Source: Bacteroidota bacterium (GTDB lineage: Bacteria; Bacteroidota; Bacteroidia; Bacteroidales; JAGONC01). Taken from it: a stretch of 32,627 nucleotides of DNA. Shown piece after piece: positions 8,074 to 15,719 of the stretch. The DNA lies in contig JAPLDP010000022.1 of assembly GCA_026391695.1 (NCBI GenBank), forward strand, positions 1 through 32,627, read 5' to 3'. The notes below the pieces were generated by a model. That model was not told the origin of the DNA. It was given only the letters and a program-made list of their open reading frames with translations, and searched no databases. Each line of letters starts with the position of its first letter. Position 1 is the stretch's first letter. The position numbers and the translations under genes were made by a program.

Positions 8074-8556
8074 ATGAAATTATTTGACAAACAGGGAATG
8101 ATGTTATTCCCGATACCAGAACAGCATAGGGAAATCGGTAAGAGCAAATCCCTTCTTGTTGTGAGCCAATGTTTTTGCCAGAAAGGAGATGACATGGTCA
8201 GCGAAAAAGCCATTTTTGATGGATTCAATGGCATCTTGCTAAAGGTCAAAAAAATCAAGCAGTCCGGCCTGGTGGCACTTAGTCCCTTCTATGGGATGAA
8301 AAACAGGATATCCTTGAATATCAAACTGACAAAGAATGAGCTGTTAGAGTTGTTATGCCCGACCTGTAATACAGCACTTCCGATTTTCTCGCCCTGTTCC
8401 TGTGGTGGCAATCTGGTGGCTCTCTTTCTGGATAAAAAGGCTGATTTTACCAATTGCATTCTCATCTGCAACCGTGTCGACTGCTTTAATGCTGCAATAA
8501 AGCTTCAGGATGAAATGATCCACTATGATGGGGTGGATAAGCTGATATTCAGATGA
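8074..8556 (+). CDS. Unknown cysteine-rich (zinc-ribbon-like) protein, hydrogenase-linked
   Basis: I do not recognise this 160-aa protein. The central part has CPTC, then CSCGG, then two more cysteines in ILICNRVDC, a spacing that suggests one or two treble-clef or zinc-ribbon metal sites, or possibly an iron-sulfur site. There is no signal peptide or membrane segment, so it should be cytoplasmic. It starts 27 bp after the maturation protease in the same direction and ends 28 bp before the convergent peptidase gene, so it is the last gene of the hdr-mvh unit. The position suggests an accessory role (assembly, nickel handling or regulation of the complex), but that is inference from context only. 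Confidence 0.75.
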   Translation: MKLFDKQGMMLFPIPEQHREIGKSKSLLVVSQCFCQKGDDMVSEKAIFDGFNGILLKVKKIKQSGLVALSPFYGMKNRISLNIKLTKNELLELLCPTCNTALPIFSPCSCGGNLVALFLDKKADFTNCILICNRVDCFNAAIKLQDEMIHYDGVDKLIFR

Positions 8557-8583
8557 TATATCACACCCGGCTTGTCACCTGGT

Positions 8584-10506
8584 TTATTCCTGCATCTTTA
8601 AATTCGTATTCAAAAACTTTTCCATGGCACGATAGAAATCAAACCGGTTTTCTTCATTTTGGAAGCCATGACCTTCATTGTCCTTAACCAGGTATTCCAC
8701 GATGATACCTCTGGCTTTGAGGGCTTCCACCATCTGATCCGATTCATTTTTGTTCACTCGCGGGTCGTTGGCACCCTGGGCGATGAATAACGGGGTTTTG
8801 ATCTTGTCGGCGTTAAATACCGGTGATGTAGCAGCAAGTTGTGTGCTGTCGGCCTGCGGATTACCCACCATTTCATAAAACATATCAAGATATGGTTTCC
8901 AGTATGGTGGTATAGTCTTCATAAATGTAAAGAGGTTTGAAACGCCAACATAATCCACTGCTGCAGTATAAAGATCAGGTTCTTTGACAATACCCATCAG
9001 GGTGGCGTATCCACCATAACTTCCTCCATAAATGGCTATCCTGCTCTTATCAGCAATACCTTTATCCATCAACCATTTTGTACCGTCAGTGATATCATTC
9101 TGCATTTCCAGTCCCCACTTTTTAAAACCAGCCTCCCAGAATTTCTTTCCATAGCCGGTTGAGCCCCTGAAATTCATCTGAAAGACAGCATATCCCCTGT
9201 TGGCAAGGAACTGGACTTCCGGATTAAATCCCCAATAGTCACGCGCCCATGGACCTCCATGAGGATTAATAACAGTGGGAAGATTTTTAGCATTTTCCAG
9301 CGTATACCCCTTGGGAAGGGTCAGATAGGCATTAATGGTCAATCCGTCGCGGCTTGTATATTGAACCGGAAACTCGGTCGACATTTCATTTTCGTTGATC
9401 CAGGGGCTTACATCGACAATTTTGCTCAATGCGTCGGTATTCTTGTCATAGACATAGTAAGTGCCTAACGAACGGTCGCTATATGTGCGGATCATAAACC
9501 TATCTTCATTATCTGTTTCCGATGAAACAGCGAATTCATATCCGGCCAGCTTCTTTTCAAGATTTTGCATCATATTCCTGGATTCTTCATCAAAGTAATG
9601 CCGCTGTGTTTTATCCGATTCATAAGTGACATAGGTAAGCACTTTTCTTTTCTTGGAGTATTGCACACCATCGAGGTCATAGCCAGGATTCTCATAGAGT
9701 ACCTCAACCTCTTTCCCGTTTTTTATGTCGAAAACGATTACAGCCAGCATATCGCGTCCGAGATTTGACAAGGCAAACACATTCTTATTATCGAAAGTAA
9801 ACATGACCGGAGCCATAGTTTCTTTAAAGCTGGTGGTCAGGATAGGTTTAAATTCGTCCTTTTCTGTTTCACGATAGAGAACCTGGTTATTGACACCATC
9901 CACTATAGCAATGGCGGCACGCAGTTTAGCTTCATGGTCAAAAATCCATTGCTGGATGTTACCGGGATTCTCGGCCAGTTGTTTCATTTGGCCTGTCTTG
10001 ACATTCAAACGGTAAGGATCAAAAACCTGAGGATCTCTTTTGTTCATGCCGATGATCACATCATCAGGAAACTCAGGCAAGTCATCGATGATCTGTGTCC
10101 TGACGCCCTCAAAGGGAGTATAACAGGTCAGATTTGAGCCATCGGCGTTAACGCCATATAACCTGAAATTTTCATCACCGCCCTGATCTTTCAGGTAGAG
10201 AATATAATTATCATTAGCCCAGAAATAACCGGCAATATCACGGTCGGTTTCACTGGTCAGCCTAATAGCTGAATCGGCACCAATCTTCTGAACAAAGATA
10301 TTCATGCGCTTCTCGTAGGGTGCTTTAAATGAAAAATAGGTCCCTCCCGGAGAAATCTTATAACTGGATTTCTCAGGATTTTTAAAGAAATCTTCCAGCG
10401 GAATAAGCGGGGCTTTCACAATCTTTGGCTGTTGATTGCAACCAGAAAATACAAATAGTGCCATAATTATTACAATTAATGACATTGACAAGGTTTTTAG
10501 CTTCAT
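8584..10506 (-). CDS. S9 family prolyl oligopeptidase/acyl-peptidase lipoprotein
   Basis: Serine peptidase of the S9C-like type (640 aa) that likely trims peptides at the cell surface or in the periplasm. The signal peptide ends in the lipobox FSGC near residue 22. Residues about 30-380 form a beta-propeller-like half with repeated short motifs; the C-terminal half is an alpha/beta hydrolase. The catalytic triad is visible: Ser496 in GGSYGG, Asp581 in GANDPRVN and His613 in EGHGFQ. It faces the hydrogenase operon convergently, with 27 bp between. No SD precedes the start. The family is common in Bacteroidota. Substrate preference, including any dipeptidyl activity, cannot be set from sequence. 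Confidence 0.92.
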   Translation of the reverse strand: MKLKTLSMSLIVIIMALFVFSGCNQQPKIVKAPLIPLEDFFKNPEKSSYKISPGGTYFSFKAPYEKRMNIFVQKIGADSAIRLTSETDRDIAGYFWANDNYILYLKDQGGDENFRLYGVNADGSNLTCYTPFEGVRTQIIDDLPEFPDDVIIGMNKRDPQVFDPYRLNVKTGQMKQLAENPGNIQQWIFDHEAKLRAAIAIVDGVNNQVLYRETEKDEFKPILTTSFKETMAPVMFTFDNKNVFALSNLGRDMLAVIVFDIKNGKEVEVLYENPGYDLDGVQYSKKRKVLTYVTYESDKTQRHYFDEESRNMMQNLEKKLAGYEFAVSSETDNEDRFMIRTYSDRSLGTYYVYDKNTDALSKIVDVSPWINENEMSTEFPVQYTSRDGLTINAYLTLPKGYTLENAKNLPTVINPHGGPWARDYWGFNPEVQFLANRGYAVFQMNFRGSTGYGKKFWEAGFKKWGLEMQNDITDGTKWLMDKGIADKSRIAIYGGSYGGYATLMGIVKEPDLYTAAVDYVGVSNLFTFMKTIPPYWKPYLDMFYEMVGNPQADSTQLAATSPVFNADKIKTPLFIAQGANDPRVNKNESDQMVEALKARGIIVEYLVKDNEGHGFQNEENRFDFYRAMEKFLNTNLKMQE

Positions 10507-10790
10507 GAATTAATAAATTTTTAGGATTAATAATAAAGTGAATAACCATCAAAAGTATGAAAAATTACTAAACTTTATAGCAAACTTTTCAGATTATCTT
10601 TCTTCTTCTTTCTTTGTCTGCCACACAATGAAAGCAAAGAAAAGTAATCGCCTTAGGGTTTGCAGGCGGGGCACCCACTGGGCGAAGATTCCGTACCTCT
10701 TTATCCGTATCAAAAATCTCAAAATTTTCACCATACCGAAATTTAAGCCAATTTTGTATTGTTATGTTTAACTGATTTGTGGTATTCTGA
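10507..10790. repeat. Divergent intergenic region with an interspersed hairpin
   Basis: This 284-bp gap lies between the divergent peptidase and MATE starts. TTTCTTTG at 10609-10616 and CAAAGAAA at 10635-10642 form a perfect 8-bp inverted repeat, followed by a GC-richer block (GGCGGGGCACCCACTGGGCG) unlike the AT-rich flanks. The block looks like an interspersed repeat, and the open frames crossing it appear non-coding. Promoters for both genes should lie here but I cannot place them. Confidence 0.4.
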
Positions 10791-12137
10791 ATGAAAGATC
10801 TCACAACGGGAAATGAGGGCAAACTGATTCTGAACTTTACAGTTCCGATGTTGCTTGGAAATATCTTCCAGCAAATGTATAACATCATTAACGCCATTGT
10901 TGTTGGCAAGTTCATCGGAAAACAGGCACTGGCTGCTGTGGGGGCATCATTCCCAATCATATTTTCACTTATTTCACTGGCTATTGGCATTGCCACCGGC
11001 GCAACTATTGTCATTGCGCAATATTTCGGGGCAAAAGACCTCCGGAATGTACGGCGAACGATTGACACACTATATATTTTCATTTTCATTGCATCAATCA
11101 TTATCACCATTTTGGGTATCGCACTGAGCGAACCTATTTTCAAACTGATAAAACTGCCTGAAGATGTTCTGCCCCAGGCAAAATTATATCTGAATATCTA
11201 TTTTACCGGGATGATCTTCTTTTTTGGATTTAATGCTACGAGTGCCATACTCAGAGGCCTCGGCGATTCAAGGACACCTCTTTATTTCCTGGTACTTGCC
11301 ACTATCACGAACATCATTTTCGATCTGATTTTTGTACTTGTTTTCAAATGGGGAATCGCCGGTGTGGCCATATCTACCGTTATCTCGCAGGGTGGTGTAT
11401 TTATAGCGGCAATCCTCTATCTGAACAGGACTCATGAGCTTATAAGATTCTCCATCCGGAAAATGGAATTTGACAGGGCTATCTTTAAAAAAAGTTTCAA
11501 CATAGGCTTTCCTGTAGGATTTCAACAGGCTTTTGTAGCTTTAAGCATGATGGCGATGTTCTGGATCGTCAATCCTTTTGGCACCAATGCGAGTGCGGCA
11601 TACAGTGTGGCTGTGAGAATTGATTCTTTCGCATCGCTGCCTGCCATGAACCTGGCTATGGCTTTGGCTACTTTTGTCGGACAGAACCTGGGTGCCAACA
11701 GGATCGACAGGGTCAAAAAGGGCTTTCATGCCACTATTCTGATGTCAGCCGCCATATCGCTCTTCATGACCTTACTTATCACCATATTCCGGCATCCTCT
11801 GATGACTCTGTTTACCTCTGATGCACAGGTAATCGAAATCGGTGAAACATATCTCCTGATTGTGAGTTCGTTTTATATTGTTTTCTCAACGATGTTTGTG
11901 GTGGGGGGAGTAATGCGCGGTGCTGGCGACACGCTTATACCCATGTTCATCACCCTCTTTGTCCTGTGGATAGTGCGAATTCCCGTTTCCTACTGGCTGA
12001 GCCGGGGAACAGGGGTTACCGGCATCTGGTGGGGCATTCCTGTTGCATGGCTTCTTGGATTGGGATTATCTTATTCCTATTATCTCACAGGAAGATGGAA
12101 GACGAAGGTAATTGTAAATCGAAAAAAGTATATGTAA
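10791..12137 (+). CDS. MATE family multidrug/sodium antiporter
   Basis: Integral membrane exporter (448 aa) of the MATE family, which expels cationic drugs or metabolites in exchange for Na+ or H+. The two-fold pattern of about twelve hydrophobic helices is visible. The N-terminal half begins with the typical VPMLLGNIFQQMYN region, and conserved GLGDSRTP and RGAGDT loops occur at equivalent places in the two halves. The length is normal. The start has no SD. It stands alone: divergent to the peptidase and convergent with the PorP/SprF gene, whose end lies 39 bp downstream. The substrate is unknown. Confidence 0.92.
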   Translation: MKDLTTGNEGKLILNFTVPMLLGNIFQQMYNIINAIVVGKFIGKQALAAVGASFPIIFSLISLAIGIATGATIVIAQYFGAKDLRNVRRTIDTLYIFIFIASIIITILGIALSEPIFKLIKLPEDVLPQAKLYLNIYFTGMIFFFGFNATSAILRGLGDSRTPLYFLVLATITNIIFDLIFVLVFKWGIAGVAISTVISQGGVFIAAILYLNRTHELIRFSIRKMEFDRAIFKKSFNIGFPVGFQQAFVALSMMAMFWIVNPFGTNASAAYSVAVRIDSFASLPAMNLAMALATFVGQNLGANRIDRVKKGFHATILMSAAISLFMTLLITIFRHPLMTLFTSDAQVIEIGETYLLIVSSFYIVFSTMFVVGGVMRGAGDTLIPMFITLFVLWIVRIPVSYWLSRGTGVTGIWWGIPVAWLLGLGLSYSYYLTGRWKTKVIVNRKKYM

Positions 12138-12176
12138 AATTTAAAATTTAACTTGCAAATTTTAGGTTTTACATTT

Positions 12177-13199
12177 TCACTTTTCAATAGTATCAACGTA
12201 TTCCAGGTTTCTGCATGGATCAAACCTTTTGTGCCTCTGCTCACTGCAGCCAAATGTCTTGACCAGAGAGAATTCGTATCCGCCTTTGAATCCGGATGCA
12301 GGATTCAGCCGGGATATGTTGGCATCATAACTGCACATAAAAATCAGCCCATTATAATCAATTCCTGCGAGGGGTATGATATCTCCGGAGATTCGAACCC
12401 ATAATCCTCCGATAAGCTTTATATCCATTAAATGGTAATTCAGATTGCTACCGACAATGATCTCCTTTGAGGATGCCATGAGTGATAGCAGGAATCCAGG
12501 ATTTATATCCATGATTTCATTCAACGAATGCAGAGCCAGACCATGGAAAACCCAGTTCCAGTCCAGCCGGCTTGATGAATTATCAAGGAACGTGACAACC
12601 GGATTATTGATATGACGCAGGCTTGATCCTGCAATTACCTTTGTCCCGTAAGATAATTTGAAGTTAACCAGCACACCGGCATTGAAATCCGTATAACTCG
12701 CCGAGGCTCTTTGCAGAATGTTAGAGGGACCGGGTGGTTGACCGTTGATGATATTTATGGTATTTGAGGGCGTTAAAAACTTATCTGGATTGATATTTTT
12801 TGTCACGCGTCCCACTCCAAAGCCTAAACTGGCCAGAAACGTCTTTCGCTTATTGAAGCTCATGGTATAAGCGAAATATCCCATGGCATGGGTGGTTTTT
12901 AGTTCCACCTCCCCGGCTTTGTCAGAATAAAACGTAATTCCAAGGCCAAACCAGCTGTTCCTGGTAAATGAGGGCCATATTCGCCCGTCAATCACAGCCG
13001 ACTGGGTGACATAGGGAGTGCTGATACTGCTACCCTGTGACCTGTAATCGATGCCGGCGAAAATACGACATCCGGAGTTGCCTGAGAATGCCGGATTTAA
13101 CAGTAACGGATTAGCCCAAAACTGCGAAAAATGAATATCCTGGCTTTGCACCGATATGACCAACAACATTATTAGTATGAAGGCTATGAGTCTTTTCAT
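12177..13199 (-). CDS. PorP/SprF family type IX secretion outer-membrane protein
   Basis: Outer-membrane beta-barrel protein of the PorP/SprF family. A signal peptide (MKRLIAFILIMLLVISVQS) is followed by the signature QDIHFSQFWANPLLLNPAFSG and strand-rich repeats to the C-terminus. The open frame extends upstream to 13244, but Met at 13199 is chosen because it begins the signal peptide and lies 10 bp after the stop of the upstream gene. Members of this family pair with and anchor type B type IX cargo, and the gene directly upstream is such a cargo, so the two form a pair. The family is confined to Bacteroidota and supports the taxonomic call. It is probably not the core PorP, because the core por/gld genes are absent here. 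Confidence 0.9.
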   Translation of the reverse strand: MKRLIAFILIMLLVISVQSQDIHFSQFWANPLLLNPAFSGNSGCRIFAGIDYRSQGSSISTPYVTQSAVIDGRIWPSFTRNSWFGLGITFYSDKAGEVELKTTHAMGYFAYTMSFNKRKTFLASLGFGVGRVTKNINPDKFLTPSNTINIINGQPPGPSNILQRASASYTDFNAGVLVNFKLSYGTKVIAGSSLRHINNPVVTFLDNSSSRLDWNWVFHGLALHSLNEIMDINPGFLLSLMASSKEIIVGSNLNYHLMDIKLIGGLWVRISGDIIPLAGIDYNGLIFMCSYDANISRLNPASGFKGGYEFSLVKTFGCSEQRHKRFDPCRNLEYVDTIEK

Positions 13200-13209
13200 A
13201 AGTGACGTT

Positions 13210-14487
13210 TTATCGGATGAGGGTGATGTCGCCCTTTTTTTCAATTGTGCCCCCAGACAGACATTGCGCTTTTAAATAATACATATAAACATCCATAGGC
13301 TGATCGATACCTTTATAGGTACCATCCCATCCTATGCCCTGATCCTTAGTCCTGAAGACCATTTCACCCTGGCGGTTGAAAATCATAAAATCAAGATTGT
13401 CGATACCGGCGCCAAAAACTTTTATTTCATTATCCGGTGGTTTATCAGGTGCAAAAACATTAGGTACAAGTATCTCAGTGCATTCCACACCAATAAATAT
13501 TTCATCCGACGACTGACAACCCGCCTGATCAACGGTCACATTGATGGTCATGTTCTGGGTGATGTTGTTGATAGTAATAGTCTGAGAAGTTTCGCCGGTA
13601 GACCAGGAATAATTTGCACCGGGATTTTGTGCATCCAGGGTGATACTGCCATCATAGGGCACAACCATTTTAGGGTCAAGGTTAACCACAGGATATGGAT
13701 TTACGATGACCACAAATGTATCTTTGATGGCAATAAGCGGTGTAAACGAGATATCATCGAGGGCAAAGTCATTGCCCTTAGGTTCAAGGTGACGGTTTAC
13801 AATGCTGATGGTAGCCGTTGTATTTGTGCCGGAAGGCCAAAGGATATAAAACTGCATCCATTGACAATTATCATTGGTAGTCTGCATTAAATCACCTAAG
13901 GGTGAACCATTAATTGAAAACTGTAATAAGGGCCACCTCAAAGGATCAGTTTCATATTTGAGAACATTTTGCAGCCAGGCAGAAAAAGCGTATGTAGCAC
14001 CGGGCTCGACATTGGAAACTGTCTCACTCCAAACAGACGTATAACCAGCACTGTCACCATTTACAATCATCATCATCCCGTTACCTGAAGTATGATCGAC
14101 ACAGGGTGACCAGTCGTGATGAAAAAATGAGGGATTATTTGATACAGTGTAAGTTGCCTCGGAGGTTAAATCATCGGTCCGATATTGATATGCACTGGTG
14201 AATGCCGTATCGCCGGCTTCAAAATTTCCATTAGTGATAAGTTCGCGTGTGGTATCGGGCACCCATGTATATCGGATATATCTTGTTGTCACTGCAGGCG
14301 ATACCACAAGACTGGGAAGGGTATCATTCATAGTTCCGGTTGAAGACTCCCATGAATAAAATAATCCCGGTGGATAACTGTTCAGTGTGGCCTGTTCGCC
14401 TATGCAAATCATTACGGTATCAGCCTGCCCAAGTGAAAACAACGGCAAGAGTAATATTAAAAAGGTCAGACAGTAAAACCTCCTCAT
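13210..14487 (-). CDS. Type IX-secreted surface protein with CHU_C/gliding C-terminal domain
   Basis: Secreted surface protein (425 aa). A signal peptide (residues 1-20) is followed by an immunoglobulin-like start, a carbohydrate-binding-like beta-sandwich (about 80-235), a second Ig/PKD-like module with SWSTGETSQTI (about 280-325), and a C-terminal gliding-motility-associated domain from about 337, starting VPNVFAPD and containing FNRQGEMVF and GWDGTYKG. That last domain is the type B sorting signal recognised by the type IX system. The PorP/SprF gene follows 10 bp downstream, so the pair is almost certainly co-transcribed. The function of the passenger is unknown; adhesion or glycan binding is a guess from the fold. 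Confidence 0.9.
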   Translation of the reverse strand: MRRFYCLTFLILLLPLFSLGQADTVMICIGEQATLNSYPPGLFYSWESSTGTMNDTLPSLVVSPAVTTRYIRYTWVPDTTRELITNGNFEAGDTAFTSAYQYRTDDLTSEATYTVSNNPSFFHHDWSPCVDHTSGNGMMMIVNGDSAGYTSVWSETVSNVEPGATYAFSAWLQNVLKYETDPLRWPLLQFSINGSPLGDLMQTTNDNCQWMQFYILWPSGTNTTATISIVNRHLEPKGNDFALDDISFTPLIAIKDTFVVIVNPYPVVNLDPKMVVPYDGSITLDAQNPGANYSWSTGETSQTITINNITQNMTINVTVDQAGCQSSDEIFIGVECTEILVPNVFAPDKPPDNEIKVFGAGIDNLDFMIFNRQGEMVFRTKDQGIGWDGTYKGIDQPMDVYMYYLKAQCLSGGTIEKKGDITLIR

Positions 14488-14620
14488 AATATTAAATTAA
14501 AAATCAAAAATAAAAATGTAAAAAAACATATATTAAAAATTAAAAAGAAATTATTCGAATCATTATAAATAATTAATTACCAATCTATTATTAAACAAAT
14601 TCCGATTGAATTAATAATAT

Positions 14621-14644
14621 AAAAAACAGAAATTCCTGTTTTTT
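14621..14644. terminator. Hairpin with A/T tracts, possible terminator
   Basis: AAAAAACAG at 14621-14629 and CTGTTTTTT at 14636-14644 form a perfect 9-bp stem around a 6-base loop, giving a T-run on both strands. It sits 44 bp after the stop of the minus-strand YD-repeat gene and could terminate its transcript. The core is short in G/C pairs, so strength is uncertain. The rest of the 200-bp gap is AT-rich and empty. Confidence 0.4.
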
Positions 14645-14687
14645 ATATTTGATTTGTATCTTTAATTTTTCAATTTTGATTTTTGAT

Positions 14688-15605
14688 CTATTCAGCTTCA
14701 TCCTCAAAATACTCGTACTCGTACCTGATAAAATAATTCTGACTCATTCCTTTTCCCTGGCCGTCAATGAACACGTGTGATTCGGTCAACCGGTTATCCT
14801 CATTGTATGTCCTTTCCACCCTGTTCAGCAATTCATCATCATCATTATATTCTTCCTGCAGAATGATATTTCCAGCCTGGTCATACGAATGATGTGTCGT
14901 GTTTACACCATACGGTGTTTCTTCAATGATCCGTTTTACACGATCCGTTTCATCCCATTCATAGGTCATTTTTTCGATGAGCTGATCCTTCCCGTTATAA
15001 CGTAATGTCTTGACCCTTTTTCCGGCCTCATCAAATTTTTGAACTATTGTATGCCTGTGAAAATCGTCGGGATAATGTTCGGTAATTTCCATTAACTGAC
15101 CCATATCATTATAGGCGTATTCCCTTTCCGATATGAGGCTTTCGTCAGCATCCAGTATCTGGTGGTCGACCAGTTTACCCTTATCATATGAAAATATCTC
15201 CATTCCCTCTGGGGAATCAACAGGGTCATCAGCCTGTTTTTTAATCAGATGCCCGTCTTCATCATAATGGTAAAAAATGGTATCCATGGTCTTGTCCTGG
15301 TAATGCCGGAACTCTTTCCTGATGACTCCGTTTGCATCCCTTTCAAAGGTCTTATGCTCTGCAATTTCCTCGTCATCCATATATAAAATTGCCTCGATGA
15401 GAAAACCATTTTCATCATACCGGTTCTCGGTTTTTTCATCAACCTCTTCAGTCCTGTTAAATTTAATTTCCTTCAGAATATTTCCTTGCCTGTCATAAAC
15501 CGCTTCATTATATTTGTAGCCAATAACATCCAGCGATTCGGCATTAAGATCTTCGATCACGACATCACTCTTATAAAGGATTACTGATTTGACGGGTCTT
15601 GCCAT
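14688..15605 (-). CDS. YD/RHS-repeat-like cytoplasmic protein
   Basis: This 305-aa protein is built almost wholly of about 20-residue repeats of the type Y-D-x-x-G-x-L/I (for example YDRQGNILKE, YDENGFLIE, YDEDGHLIKK, YDQAGNIIL), related to the YD repeats of RHS proteins. It is very acidic. Unlike RHS toxins it has no signal peptide, no core-closing sequence and no C-terminal toxin, so it is probably a small soluble beta-repeat protein. It is divergent from the prolyl oligopeptidase gene with a 114-bp gap. Function unknown. Confidence 0.75.
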   Translation of the reverse strand: MARPVKSVILYKSDVVIEDLNAESLDVIGYKYNEAVYDRQGNILKEIKFNRTEEVDEKTENRYDENGFLIEAILYMDDEEIAEHKTFERDANGVIRKEFRHYQDKTMDTIFYHYDEDGHLIKKQADDPVDSPEGMEIFSYDKGKLVDHQILDADESLISEREYAYNDMGQLMEITEHYPDDFHRHTIVQKFDEAGKRVKTLRYNGKDQLIEKMTYEWDETDRVKRIIEETPYGVNTTHHSYDQAGNIILQEEYNDDDELLNRVERTYNEDNRLTESHVFIDGQGKGMSQNYFIRYEYEYFEDEAE

Positions 15606-15719
15606 AGCCTTGTTTTTGATGAATAGGTTCGTTTTCCTGGAAAGTTAAAATTACATCAAATTCTCAAAATACAAACCTGCCATGTTTAATTAATTCATTC
15701 ACACAAAAAATTTAAAGTC

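Noticed and set aside
10538-10771. Open frame of 77 codons on the plus strand
   Set aside because: It spans a hairpin repeat and a GC-rich interspersed block between two divergent genes, with a low-complexity, basic product unlike a real protein.
10589-11143. 184-codon minus-strand frame
   Set aside because: It mostly lies opposite the well-supported MATE transporter gene; the product resembles no family and its end runs through the same repeat.
12153-12404. Plus-strand 83-codon frame
   Set aside because: It is a shadow of the PorP/SprF gene on the opposite strand.
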